The notes beneath the pieces were generated by a model. That model saw nothing but the letters and a program-made list of their open reading frames with translations. It made no database searches and was not told the DNA's origin. The position numbers and the translations under genes are program-made. Below, piece by piece: positions 1-8,314 of a stretch of DNA of 64,000 nt (position 1 is its first letter; the number at the start of each line of letters is the position of its first letter). The DNA comes from Tissierella praeacuta_A (GTDB lineage Bacteria > Bacillota > Clostridia > Tissierellales > Tissierellaceae): positions 54,579 through 118,578 of the forward strand of contig NZ_JBEBOY010000009.1 of NCBI RefSeq assembly GCF_040396155.1, in the 5' to 3' direction.

Positions 1-272
1 ACCACATCTAAGAGAAACTTAGATGCCTCACTTCTTCTATTGGAATTTTTAGGAGATCCCTTTTTCAAAGGAATATTTTTTATATTTAAATCTCTAAAAA
101 GTTTAGATGTAGCCATAAATACATCTTCTATATTGCTATTACCAAAGGTAGTAGTTACTCCAATTAAATCTATTACTTTACTGCCTAATAAATACATTAA
201 AGTTAATCCATCGTCTACATCTTTATTAGGTAATCCCATGGTATTATCGCAATCAAATATTACTTTAAGCAA
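1..272 (-). CDS. Inosine/uridine-preferring nucleoside hydrolase family, N-terminal part (runs off the window)
   Basis: Only the first 90 codons are present; the gene continues beyond position 1. Translation from a TTG codon at 272 gives MLKVIFDCDNTMGLP followed by DVDDGLTLMYLLG. This corresponds to the calcium-binding Asp cluster (DxDxxxxDD) that opens nucleoside hydrolases, enzymes that split the N-glycosidic bond of ribonucleosides for purine/pyrimidine salvage. A ribosome site (AGGAGATGA) lies a few bases before the TTG and no ATG is better placed. The Asn-Thr inside the Asp cluster and the short insertion before DVDD differ from textbook IunH, so substrate preference cannot be stated. 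It is transcribed divergently from the DUF1622 gene at 414. Confidence 0.72.
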   Translation of the reverse strand, partial: MLKVIFDCDNTMGLPNKDVDDGLTLMYLLGSKVIDLIGVTTTFGNSNIEDVFMATSKLFRDLNIKNIPLKKGSPKNSNRRSEASKFLLDV

Positions 273-413
273 GCTATCATCTCCTATCGGTATTATTTAA
301 ATTATATACTAACATAATTAGTGGTTTTATGCTAATATATAATTTAAAGAAAAGAATAAATATTGCCAATATAGTTATCCCCCTAGTAATTTTACAAAAG
401 AGGAGAGATTTAA

Positions 414-758
414 TTGATAATTGAACATTTTTTGGAGTCGATAATTCCATATATTACAGGTTCATTAGAGTCTATTGGGGTTTTTATCATCACAATAGCT
501 GCTTTAAGAGGAATATTTCAATTTATTAAAAATGGATTTGACTTTAGAGATGATGATGTGGCAATTGATTTTGCTAAGGCAATGGCACTTAGTTTAGAGT
601 TTAAATTAGCGGCAGAAATTATAAAAACAGTAGTAATAAGAACAATAGATGAATTTATAATACTTGCAGCAGTAGCAATACTTAGAGTGGTACTAACATT
701 TGTACTACATTGGGAATTAAAAAGTGGAGCAAAGACTATAGAACATTCAGCGAGATAA
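414..758 (+). CDS. DUF1622 small membrane protein
   Basis: A 114-residue protein with three predicted hydrophobic segments (about residues 8-38, 55-75 and 82-102). The central block AMALSLEFKLAAEIIKTV followed by ILAAVAILRVVLTF is the signature of the DUF1622 family, whose biochemical role is unknown. The start is TTG at 414, 8 bases after AGGAGAG. It stands alone between the divergent nucleoside hydrolase and iorA, with about 200 bases of AT-rich DNA on its 3' side. The family call is fairly sure; function is not inferred. Confidence 0.75.
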   Translation: MIIEHFLESIIPYITGSLESIGVFIITIAALRGIFQFIKNGFDFRDDDVAIDFAKAMALSLEFKLAAEIIKTVVIRTIDEFIILAAVAILRVVLTFVLHWELKSGAKTIEHSAR

Positions 759-963
759 TTATTAATAGCTAGGGGGATTTTATAGTTAGACTATATAAGT
801 ATATCTAATTATAAAAAGAATATAGATATAATAGATTGATATATTTTTAAATTGGATTAAATAATTGAATTGTTAAAATACTTACATGAAATTAAAAAAT
901 TTAATACAATTAAAAATATATTTGATATAATGTATTTGTACTATATTTGATAGGAGGGATTCC

Positions 964-2739
964 ATGAAAAAGCTTTTAACAGGTAATGAAGCTATTGCAA
1001 GAGGAGCTTATGAAGCAGGATGTCTAGTAGCATCAGCATATCCAGGTACACCAAGTACTGAAATTCTAGAAAATATTTCTACTTATGAAGAAATATATTC
1101 AGAATGGTCCACCAATGAAAAGGTTGCCTTAGAAGTTGGATCAGGGGCATCTATAGCAGGAGCTAGGGCTTTAGTTGCAATGAAACATGTAGGGTTAAAC
1201 GTAGCTGCAGACCCATTATTTACTATTGCATATGAAGGAGTCAATGGAGGACTTATAGTAATCACAGCCGATGAACCAGGTATGCATAGTTCTCAAAATG
1301 AGCAGGACAATAGACTTTTTGCACCTCATGCAAAAGTAGCTATGGTAGAACCATCAGATAGTCAGGAATGTAAGGACTTTGTAAAACATGCTTTTGAAAT
1401 ATCCGAAACCTATGATACTCCAGTATTATTTAAAGTGACTACTAGAGTCTGTCATAGTAAAGGTGTAGTTGAATTAGGAGAGAGAGTAGAAGTAGGAATC
1501 AAAGAGTATGAAAAGAACCCTAGGAAATACATAATGGTACCAGCAAATTCTAAAGCTAAACATATAGAAATAGAAGAAACCAGAATTCCTAGACTTAGGG
1601 AATACTCAAATAATAGCCCGTTAAATAGAATTGAATGGAATGATAGAAAAATAGGAATTATAACATCAGGTGCATCTTATCTTCATGCAAAGGAAGTATT
1701 TGGAGATACAGTTTCTTATCTAAAGGTAGGATTTAGTTGGCCACTGCCAGATAAATTATTTAGAGAATTTGCAGAAGGCGTGGACAAACTATATGTAATA
1801 GAAGAAAATGAACCTTATATGGAACAATTTATTAAAGCAATGGAAATAGAATGTATTGGTAAAGAAATATTCTCCGTATGCGGAGAAATAAATCCACAGA
1901 TTATAAGAGAAGCAATTTTAGGCGAAAAAATAGAAGACGGACATAAATTAGATTTAGAAGTGCCTTCAAGACCACCAGCATTATGTGCAGGATGTCCACA
2001 TAGAGGAATATTCTATGCATTATCTAAATATAAAAATAAGGTAGTAGTTACCTCTGACATAGGATGTTATACATTAGGTTCTGCACCTCCATTAGGTGTA
2101 GGAGATACAGTAGTATGTATGGGTGCTGGAATTACTGCAGGTATTGGTTTTGATAAAGTTAACCAAATGGCAGACAGAGGAAAGAAAGTATTTGGATTTG
2201 TAGGAGATTCAACATTCTTCCATTCTGGTATGACTGGATTAGTTAATGCAGTATATAACAAGAGCAATATGGTAGTTGTAATCCTTGATAATAGAATTAC
2301 AGCCATGACAGGACATCAGGAAAACCCAGGTACAGGAAAGAATATATCTGGTGTAGAAGCACCAATGATTGATATAGAAGGATTAGTCAAGGCTATAGGA
2401 GTAAAAGAAGACAATATAAGAGTTATAGATCCATATAATATGGATGCAAATACAAATGCCATAAAGGATGCATTAGAAGCTGTTGAACCATTTGTAATTA
2501 TTACAAAACAACCTTGTGCTCTTATTAAAGATGTACAAAAGAGAAGAGCGAATTTATATAGTCAAGTAAATCAAGAAAAATGTAGAAAATGCAAGACTTG
2601 CTTAAGAATAGGCTGTCCAGCCATATCTATGAAGGATAATGTAGTTAGTATGGATACTGCAATGTGTAATGGCTGTACTGTATGCTTACAAGTATGTCCA
2701 TTTAATGCTATAGAATCTTTTGGGGAAGAGGTGATTTAA
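964..2739 (+). CDS. iorA: Indolepyruvate:ferredoxin oxidoreductase, alpha subunit
   Basis: The 591-residue alpha subunit oxidatively decarboxylates aryl-pyruvates (from Trp, Phe and Tyr) to aryl-acyl-CoA with reduction of ferredoxin, a cytosolic step in amino-acid fermentation. The N-terminal pyrimidine domain starts LTGNEAIARGAYEAG and contains AYPGTPSTEIL. The TPP-binding part shows PPALCAGCPHRG and VGDSTFFHSG (about residues 340-425). The C-terminus carries two 4Fe-4S ferredoxin motifs (CRKCKTCLRIGCP and CNGCTVCLQVCP). The length is normal for IorA. The start ATG follows AGGAGGGATTCC. A TATAAT at 926-931 is a plausible -10 box, without a clear -35. The stop codon abuts the TTG start of iorB, so translation is probably coupled. 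Confidence 0.95.
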   Translation: MKKLLTGNEAIARGAYEAGCLVASAYPGTPSTEILENISTYEEIYSEWSTNEKVALEVGSGASIAGARALVAMKHVGLNVAADPLFTIAYEGVNGGLIVITADEPGMHSSQNEQDNRLFAPHAKVAMVEPSDSQECKDFVKHAFEISETYDTPVLFKVTTRVCHSKGVVELGERVEVGIKEYEKNPRKYIMVPANSKAKHIEIEETRIPRLREYSNNSPLNRIEWNDRKIGIITSGASYLHAKEVFGDTVSYLKVGFSWPLPDKLFREFAEGVDKLYVIEENEPYMEQFIKAMEIECIGKEIFSVCGEINPQIIREAILGEKIEDGHKLDLEVPSRPPALCAGCPHRGIFYALSKYKNKVVVTSDIGCYTLGSAPPLGVGDTVVCMGAGITAGIGFDKVNQMADRGKKVFGFVGDSTFFHSGMTGLVNAVYNKSNMVVVILDNRITAMTGHQENPGTGKNISGVEAPMIDIEGLVKAIGVKEDNIRVIDPYNMDANTNAIKDALEAVEPFVIITKQPCALIKDVQKRRANLYSQVNQEKCRKCKTCLRIGCPAISMKDNVVSMDTAMCNGCTVCLQVCPFNAIESFGEEVI

Positions 2740-3309
2740 TTGACAAAGTCTTTACTTTTAGTAGGTGTAGGAGGACAGGGTACGATTTTAGTATCTAAAA
2801 TATTGTCAGAAGGACTCTTGGAAGAGGGTTACGATGTAAAAATGTCAGAAATCCATGGTATGTCTCAAAGGGGAGGAAGCGTTACTACTCAGATTAGATT
2901 TGGTGATAAGGTATATTCACCAACTATAAACCTAGGAGAGGCAGATGTTTTAGTATCCTTTGAGAAATTAGAAGCTGCAAGATATATACCTCAATTGAAG
3001 AAGGACGGAAGATTAATAGTAAACGAAGAAGAGATGTGGCCCTTGCCAGTATTGGCGGGATTTGAAAAATATCCTGAAGGAATAATGGAAGAACTAAAAT
3101 CTAAAGTAGATAATATAATATCTATAAATGCAAGGGAAATAGCAGAGGAACTTGGAGAACCAAGATCTCAGAATATAGTAATGTTAGGACTTATAGTTAA
3201 AGCATTAGGCTTAGAAAATATAGATTGGAAGAGTAAAATTAAAAAATTCCTTCCAGAAAGAGTACATGAAGTAAATATTAAAGCATTTGAAAGAGGAATA
3301 AGTTTATAA
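2740..3309 (+). CDS. iorB: Indolepyruvate:ferredoxin oxidoreductase, beta subunit
   Basis: A 189-residue beta subunit and partner of the alpha subunit just upstream. The N-terminal GVGGQGTILVSKIL and the following MSEIHGMSQRGGSVTTQIRFG are the hallmarks of the gamma-type domain of 2-oxoacid:ferredoxin oxidoreductases. Length is typical. Translation starts at TTG immediately after the iorA stop (TAA-TTG), with GAGGTG upstream inside iorA as the ribosome site. The operon is closed by the hairpin at 3312-3344, so iorAB is a two-gene unit. Confidence 0.94.
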   Translation: MTKSLLLVGVGGQGTILVSKILSEGLLEEGYDVKMSEIHGMSQRGGSVTTQIRFGDKVYSPTINLGEADVLVSFEKLEAARYIPQLKKDGRLIVNEEEMWPLPVLAGFEKYPEGIMEELKSKVDNIISINAREIAEELGEPRSQNIVMLGLIVKALGLENIDWKSKIKKFLPERVHEVNIKAFERGISL

Positions 3310-3311
3310 AG

Positions 3312-3344
3312 ATAGTGGACACTTTAAGGTGTCCACTATTTTTA
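3312..3344 (+). terminator. Rho-independent terminator of iorAB
   Basis: Perfect 11-bp stem ATAGTGGACAC / GTGTCCACTAT with a 6-base loop, followed by a run of T. Confidence 0.9.
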
Positions 3345-3412
3345 TCTGAAAGCAAGGAAATTAGTAGTCTAGATATAAATTTAACATTCTGAGAATAAAA
3401 AATATTAATTTT

Positions 3413-3441
3413 TTGTAACAAATATGAAAAAATGAGATAAT
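3413..3441 (+). promoter_or_regulatory. Candidate sigma-A promoter of the V-ATPase operon
   Basis: TTGTAA (3413-3418), 17 bp, GATAAT (3436-3441). It leaves a leader of about 150 nt before the first V-ATPase gene. The match is good but the region is AT-rich, so chance hits are easy. I see no coding sequence in 3345-3590. Confidence 0.4.
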
Positions 3442-3598
3442 AAGAGAAATACTTAAATAATAGGCGGAAAATAAAGAAAAAATTATTATTGATACCTGAT
3501 ACATATATTATTCTAATTCCTATTAACCATTAGGAAGATTATTTAAGTTTACATAAGTTATAAGAGGAGTATAATAGTTTAGTCGAGGAGTGATAGTT

Positions 3599-3916
3599 AT
3601 GGATGAAGTTATCAATAAGATAATAAATATTGATAAGGAAACAGTGAGTATGAAGCTTAAAACTGAGGAAATTGTAGCAGATAAAGAGAGGACGTTAAAA
3701 GAAACTCTTCAGAAAATAGAAAAAGAATATATGGAAGAAGGTAGATTAGAAGGGGAAAGGATTTATAAAGAAATAATAAAAGATGGTGAAATGGAAATAG
3801 GAAGATTACAATCTCAAGATATTGAGATACTAGAGAATATAGACAATGTCTATAAAGTAAATAAAGAGAAGTTAATAGATGGACTATGGAATAAATTGTT
3901 CAGAGGCAGAGAATAG
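3599..3916 (+). CDS. V-type ATP synthase peripheral-stalk subunit (G/H-like)
   Basis: A 105-residue, highly charged, almost entirely helical protein (repeated E/K-rich heptads at residues 20-80). This fits the G/H-type peripheral-stalk subunit that pairs with subunit E to hold V1 against Vo. It is first in the V-ATPase operon, where this subunit usually sits. I chose ATG 3599, 8 bases after CGAGGAG; a GTG at 3590 would overlap the ribosome site. Sequence similarity in this family is weak, so the call rests mainly on position and coiled-coil character. Confidence 0.75.
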   Translation: MDEVINKIINIDKETVSMKLKTEEIVADKERTLKETLQKIEKEYMEEGRLEGERIYKEIIKDGEMEIGRLQSQDIEILENIDNVYKVNKEKLIDGLWNKLFRGRE

Positions 3917-3926
3917 AGGGAAAACC

Positions 3927-4982
3927 ATGAATAGTGAAAGAATATTTGCAGCTATAAACACTAAGATAAGGGTCTTGCGGACAAATTTATTAGATAAAAA
4001 AGATTATATAAATCTAATGGAAAAGGAAAATGTAGAAGAACAAATACATTATCTTAGGGAAAACACCATCTACAAAGAAGAATTAAGTAAGATAGAAGAT
4101 TTAGATAATATTCAGCAAATAGAAATAGAGCTAAAACGTCATTTAATATCTGAATTTGAAAAGATAATGAAATATTTTACTGATGAATATAGAAAATTAT
4201 TTAGAACCTTGATGTTAAGACACGAAATAGAAGAATTAAAACTATATTTAAGAGCATTTGAGAGAAAAGAAGATCTTGTAAAAATAGAAAATTTAAGTTT
4301 ATTAAAAGAAAAATATTATAGTTTTGATCTTAAAAAGGTAAGGAATTCATCTAACTTAGAAGAATTCATTGAAAATTTAAAGGACACTATGTATTATAAA
4401 GCCTTAAACCCTTATAAAAATGAAGAACATTCAAAGGTTATATTTTATATGGAAATGAACTTAGATAGACTATATTTTAATGAATTAAAATCCCAATCTA
4501 AAAACCTGAAAAAAGAAGATAAAATAATATTTGAAAAAATTCTTGGAGTAAATGAAGATCTGTTGAATATTGAATGGATTTATAGAGGCATTAAGTTTTA
4601 TAATTTACTTCCAGAGGAACTAATAAACTTTACATTACCCTATGGATCCGAATTTAACTATAAAAAATTAAAAGAAATGTGTTATTCAAATGAGGAACAA
4701 TTAAAAGAGATAGTTTTAAAAACACAGTATGATTTCTTGTTTGATACTGAAAAGGATATAGATTTATATATGGAAAGAAGGATTCAAAGATATCTATATT
4801 ATAGGTTTTTGGATGTTTTTAAAAGGGCAAAAATGGATATAAACTTGTCCATGGCATATATCCATCTTTTAGAATATGAAATAAGGGATATTATTTCTAT
4901 ATTGGAAGCTAAAAAATATGGACTAACTTTACAAGAGACAAAAGATTATTTAGTAAGGAAAGTCGAAGGAAGTGATGAGTAA
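3927..4982 (+). CDS. ntpC: V-type ATP synthase subunit C
   Basis: A 351-residue alpha-helical protein of the V-ATPase C/AC39 (d) family, the socket that couples the central rotor axle to the membrane c-ring. Visible family features are the N-terminal INTKIRVLRTNLL, the repeated helical YLR/LREN segments and the C-terminal DVFKRAKMDINLSMAYIHLLEYEIRD region. ATG 3927 follows GAGGG at a normal distance; an upstream start at 3879 would overlap the preceding gene by 38 bases and lacks a ribosome site. The stop overlaps the next start (TAATG). C placed before I differs from the Enterococcus ntp order. Confidence 0.88.
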   Translation: MNSERIFAAINTKIRVLRTNLLDKKDYINLMEKENVEEQIHYLRENTIYKEELSKIEDLDNIQQIEIELKRHLISEFEKIMKYFTDEYRKLFRTLMLRHEIEELKLYLRAFERKEDLVKIENLSLLKEKYYSFDLKKVRNSSNLEEFIENLKDTMYYKALNPYKNEEHSKVIFYMEMNLDRLYFNELKSQSKNLKKEDKIIFEKILGVNEDLLNIEWIYRGIKFYNLLPEELINFTLPYGSEFNYKKLKEMCYSNEEQLKEIVLKTQYDFLFDTEKDIDLYMERRIQRYLYYRFLDVFKRAKMDINLSMAYIHLLEYEIRDIISILEAKKYGLTLQETKDYLVRKVEGSDE

Positions 4983-6919
4983 TGTCTGTTGAAAAGATGA
5001 CTATGATGAATGTCATTGGAAATATATCAGATGTAGATAATGTACTAAAAGATATAATTTTATCTGGCAAAGTAGATTTAGTATCTGCATTATCACAAAT
5101 AGAAGAAAATAGTTTTGTTTTTAATGTAAAGGATGAAAACTTAGAAAAAGTAATAGATTTAAACTACATTACATCTTTTTCAAAGGATAAAAGCTATGAA
5201 GAACTTCTTAAAAAGGGAGAAGAGTTAGAAAAAATATTAAATATAGAATCTGATTATATGAAATCTGACCTTAAAGAGGATACAGATATAGATACGATTT
5301 CTCAAGTATTAAATAATATATATGAAGAAGTAAAAGAACCTAGCCAAGTCTTAAACTTAACTAAGGAAAAGTTAGAGAAGACTCAAGAGTTTTATAAGAA
5401 TTTTTCTGAAATCAGAGACATTAATATCCAAATAGATAGTTTAAGAGATCTTTCATATTTTGATTTTAGGTTTGGAATTTTATCTAAGGAGGATAGGATA
5501 AAACTTAAGAAAAATTATGATAATATTTTGGCTGTTATTCTTCATACTGGAACAGGTAAGGAAGGCGAGGTATATTTAGTACTCTATCCTTCTAATATAA
5601 AGGAAGAAATGAATAGAATTTTAAGATCCCTAAACTTCCAGGAAATTCAATTACAGGAAGAGTATAAAGGAACACCTAAGGAACTAATTGAGTATTTAAA
5701 GGGTAAAAAAGAAAAACTACAAAAAGAAATAGATTCTCTAGAAAACACATTATCAGATTTAAGAGAAACTCATAAAGATACTATATTATCTTTAGTAAAT
5801 CAATTGAGGACAAAGGGAAAAATAGAGGATATTAAAGAAAAATTAGCAAGATCAAATAAATTCTTCTATCTTTCAGGTTGGGTATCTAAGAAGGACAAGG
5901 AGAAAATAGGGGAAACTTTAAAATCATATAAGGATATATTGACAATATTTAAAGATGAAACTGATCTTACTCCCCCTACAAAACTGAGGAATATTTGGCT
6001 TTTTAAACCCTTTGAGTCTTTAGTTAAAATGTATGGAATGCCATCATATAACGAATTGGATCCTACTCCATTTTTATCTCTTTCATATATGTTTTTATTT
6101 GGGGCAATGTTTGGAGACTTAGGACAAGGACTTATATTGCTATTAGCTGGAATATTATTGGGACGTAAAAATAAAATGTTCGGCGGTTTATTGGGAAGAC
6201 TTGGGTTTAGTTCCATGGTATTTGGAACCTTATATGGTGCAGTATTTGGATTAGAAACAGTCATACCTGCACTGCTTATAAAGCCCTTTGAAAATATAAA
6301 TAAGGTTTTAGTATCAGCCATATTCATAGGTATAGCTCTTATACTTATATCCTATATTTATGGAATGATCAATAGCGTCAAAAGAAAAGATATGGAAGAT
6401 GGATTATTTGGGAAAGAAGGATTGGCAGGATTTTTATTCTATTTATGTTTACTTATTTTAATAGGTGGAAATCTTTTGAAAAAACCTATACTTTCCATGG
6501 AAGTAGGAGTAGTAATTATCCTATTATGTATAGCAGTTATGATATTCAAGCAACCATTGACTCATTTAATAAAGGGAAAACGTCCTTTACATGGTGAAGA
6601 TGTTACAGGATACTATATAGAATCTGTATTCTCCATTATAGAAACTTTACTCAGTATGTTAAGTGGTACAGTGTCTTTTATTAGGGTAGGAGCATTTGCT
6701 TTGACCCATGTTGGTTTATTTATAGCTTTTGAAACCATAGGACATATGATAGGAACTACAGTAGGGAATATTATAGTACTCATTATAGGTAATATTGTTA
6801 TTATAGGTATGGAAGGACTTATAGTATTTATTCAAGGGCTAAGACTTCAATACTATGAATTATTCAGTAGATATTATAAAGGTGAAGGTAAAGAATTCAA
6901 ACCTGTAAATATTAAATAA
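4982..6919 (+). CDS. ntpI: V-type ATP synthase subunit I (membrane stator, a-subunit)
   Basis: A 645-residue stator subunit. The N-terminal half (to about residue 340) is soluble and largely coiled coil (residues 215-275). The C-terminal half has about seven membrane helices beginning at SYMFLFGAMFGDLGQG. The conserved arginine lies in the segment SFIRVGAFALTHVGLF (about residues 560-576), where subunit a faces the c-ring carboxylate. The start overlaps the subunit C stop by one base, so the two are probably translationally coupled. Length and domain plan match bacterial NtpI. Confidence 0.93.
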   Translation: MSVEKMTMMNVIGNISDVDNVLKDIILSGKVDLVSALSQIEENSFVFNVKDENLEKVIDLNYITSFSKDKSYEELLKKGEELEKILNIESDYMKSDLKEDTDIDTISQVLNNIYEEVKEPSQVLNLTKEKLEKTQEFYKNFSEIRDINIQIDSLRDLSYFDFRFGILSKEDRIKLKKNYDNILAVILHTGTGKEGEVYLVLYPSNIKEEMNRILRSLNFQEIQLQEEYKGTPKELIEYLKGKKEKLQKEIDSLENTLSDLRETHKDTILSLVNQLRTKGKIEDIKEKLARSNKFFYLSGWVSKKDKEKIGETLKSYKDILTIFKDETDLTPPTKLRNIWLFKPFESLVKMYGMPSYNELDPTPFLSLSYMFLFGAMFGDLGQGLILLLAGILLGRKNKMFGGLLGRLGFSSMVFGTLYGAVFGLETVIPALLIKPFENINKVLVSAIFIGIALILISYIYGMINSVKRKDMEDGLFGKEGLAGFLFYLCLLILIGGNLLKKPILSMEVGVVIILLCIAVMIFKQPLTHLIKGKRPLHGEDVTGYYIESVFSIIETLLSMLSGTVSFIRVGAFALTHVGLFIAFETIGHMIGTTVGNIIVLIIGNIVIIGMEGLIVFIQGLRLQYYELFSRYYKGEGKEFKPVNIK

Positions 6920-6934
6920 TTAGGAGGAATTAAA

Positions 6935-7357
6935 ATGGAATTTATATTAATATCAACAACTTTAATGGTTTTAATGACTATAGGAACTGGAATTTTTATG
7001 ATTTACAAAAATGTAGAAGGTAATAGAAGGAAATTAAAGAAGGTTTTAAGAACAAATTTATACGTATTTTTACCAATACTTGTTGCAACAATAATAACTT
7101 TAGTACCAGGAATAATTAACGCTGAAACAGCTGGCGCATCATCAGTATCAGGATTTGGATTTATTGCAGCAGCATTATCAACAGGTCTAGCAACAGTAGG
7201 TGCTGGATATGCAGTTGCCGTAGTAGGTTCTTCAGCTCTAGGAGCTGTTTCAGAGGATCCTAGTATATTAGGTAAGACTTTAATTTTCGTAGGTCTTGCA
7301 GAAGGTATCGCCATCTATGGTCTTATAGTATCTATATTAATTCTTGGAAGGTTATAA
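6935..7357 (+). CDS. ntpK: V-type ATP synthase subunit K (c-ring proteolipid)
   Basis: A 140-residue proteolipid with three hydrophobic segments: an N-terminal helix (residues 3-23), a second helix in LYVFLPILVATIITLVPG, then a glycine/alanine-rich helical hairpin ending LAEGIAIYGLIVSILILG. The Glu in AEGIAIYG is the ion-binding carboxylate. It therefore has one hairpin with one carboxylate plus an N-terminal extension, unlike the four-helix NtpK of Enterococcus. The hairpin lacks the obvious Gln ligands seen in well-studied Na+ V-ATPases, so I would lean to H+, but this cannot be settled by eye. The ribosome site is AGGAGGAAT. Confidence 0.92.
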   Translation: MEFILISTTLMVLMTIGTGIFMIYKNVEGNRRKLKKVLRTNLYVFLPILVATIITLVPGIINAETAGASSVSGFGFIAAALSTGLATVGAGYAVAVVGSSALGAVSEDPSILGKTLIFVGLAEGIAIYGLIVSILILGRL

Positions 7358-7358
7358 T

Positions 7359-7664
7359 ATGAAATCCTTTCTAATTAGTGATAACAAGGATACAATCATA
7401 GGACTAAGATTAGCTGGAATAGAAGGAGCCTTAGCAGAAACTAAGGAAGATATTGAACTTTACTTTTATAAATCCGTTCATGACCCTGATATTGGGATTA
7501 TCATTATAACAGAAAAGATATTTGAAGAAATGAAGGAAAAGGTATTAGAGCTTAAAAGAACTGGGAGTACACAAATAATAACTACTATTCCAGATAGAAC
7601 AGGTCTAAGGGATAAAAACTTTATAATGAGATATATAAAGGAATCCATAGGTATAAAAATTTAG
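7359..7664 (+). CDS. ntpF: V-type ATP synthase subunit F
   Basis: A 101-residue protein of the V-ATPase F family, a small Rossmann-like subunit bound to the central axle. Family features are the start FLISDNKDTIIGLRLAGIEG, the middle DIGIIIITEKI and the PDRTGLRD motif near the C-terminus. ATG 7359 lies 7 bases after GGAAGG, which itself lies at the end of ntpK. An upstream start inside ntpK is less likely. Confidence 0.9.
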   Translation: MKSFLISDNKDTIIGLRLAGIEGALAETKEDIELYFYKSVHDPDIGIIIITEKIFEEMKEKVLELKRTGSTQIITTIPDRTGLRDKNFIMRYIKESIGIKI

Positions 7665-7675
7665 GTGGTGATTCA

Positions 7676-8314
7676 ATGATTACTCTTGATGATAAATTAG
7701 ATATATTCTATAAAGTAATATTTAAAGAAGAAGAGGAAAAATGTAAAAAAACATTAGAAGAACTGGAAGCTAAGAACAACTCCATCTTAGAGGAGAAAAA
7801 AATAGAGCTGGAAAAAAAGAGAGATGAAATAATTAACAGAAAGAGAATGTTAGCAGAAACACAAAAAAATGAAATGGTTTCAAAGGCTACTCAAGAAAAT
7901 AGAGAAAAGATCCTTGTAAAAAGAGAAGAGGTACTAAAGGATTTAATATCTTCTTTAGAAGATAAAGCAAGAAAGTTTGTTTTATCTAATGATTATAATG
8001 ATTATAATGATTATATTCTTAGTAAAATTACAGATATAATAAAAGAAGTGCCTGAAAAAGAAATTATTATAAATGTTATAGAAGCAGATAAAGAAAGATT
8101 CCAAGATTCCATTATTAAAATAGGTAAGGAAAACAATAAAAATATATCTTTGGGGATTACTTCATCGGATATAATTGGAGGATTTACATTATCAGATAAA
8201 GATAGAAATTATAATTTAGATAATAGCTTTAAGACTATTATAGAGGAAAACAAATACCTAATAGGTAAGAAATTATACTCATCCCTAGAAAAGACAGGTG
8301 GTTTAAATGGATAA
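7676..8314 (+). CDS. ntpE: V-type ATP synthase subunit E (peripheral stalk)
   Basis: A 212-residue peripheral-stalk subunit. Residues 15-110 form a long charged coiled coil and the C-terminal part is a compact domain ending with a GGFTLSDKDRNYNLDNSF segment, typical of the E family. It pairs with the G/H subunit encoded first in the operon. Three tandem copies of a 9-bp unit at 7988-8014 encode NDYNDYNDY within the linker between the two parts. The ribosome site is GGTGGTGA. The gene overlaps ntpA by 8 bases. Confidence 0.9.
   Translation: MITLDDKLDIFYKVIFKEEEEKCKKTLEELEAKNNSILEEKKIELEKKRDEIINRKRMLAETQKNEMVSKATQENREKILVKREEVLKDLISSLEDKARKFVLSNDYNDYNDYILSKITDIIKEVPEKEIIINVIEADKERFQDSIIKIGKENNKNISLGITSSDIIGGFTLSDKDRNYNLDNSFKTIIEENKYLIGKKLYSSLEKTGGLNG

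Noticed and set aside
40..300. Plus-strand open frame of 86 codons
   Set aside because: The minus strand here encodes the conserved start of a nucleoside hydrolase; the plus frame has no ribosome site.
6935..7357. Na+-specific V-ATPase
   Set aside because: The Gln ligands typical of known Na+ c-rings are not seen, but H+ specificity cannot be proven from the sequence, so neither is claimed.
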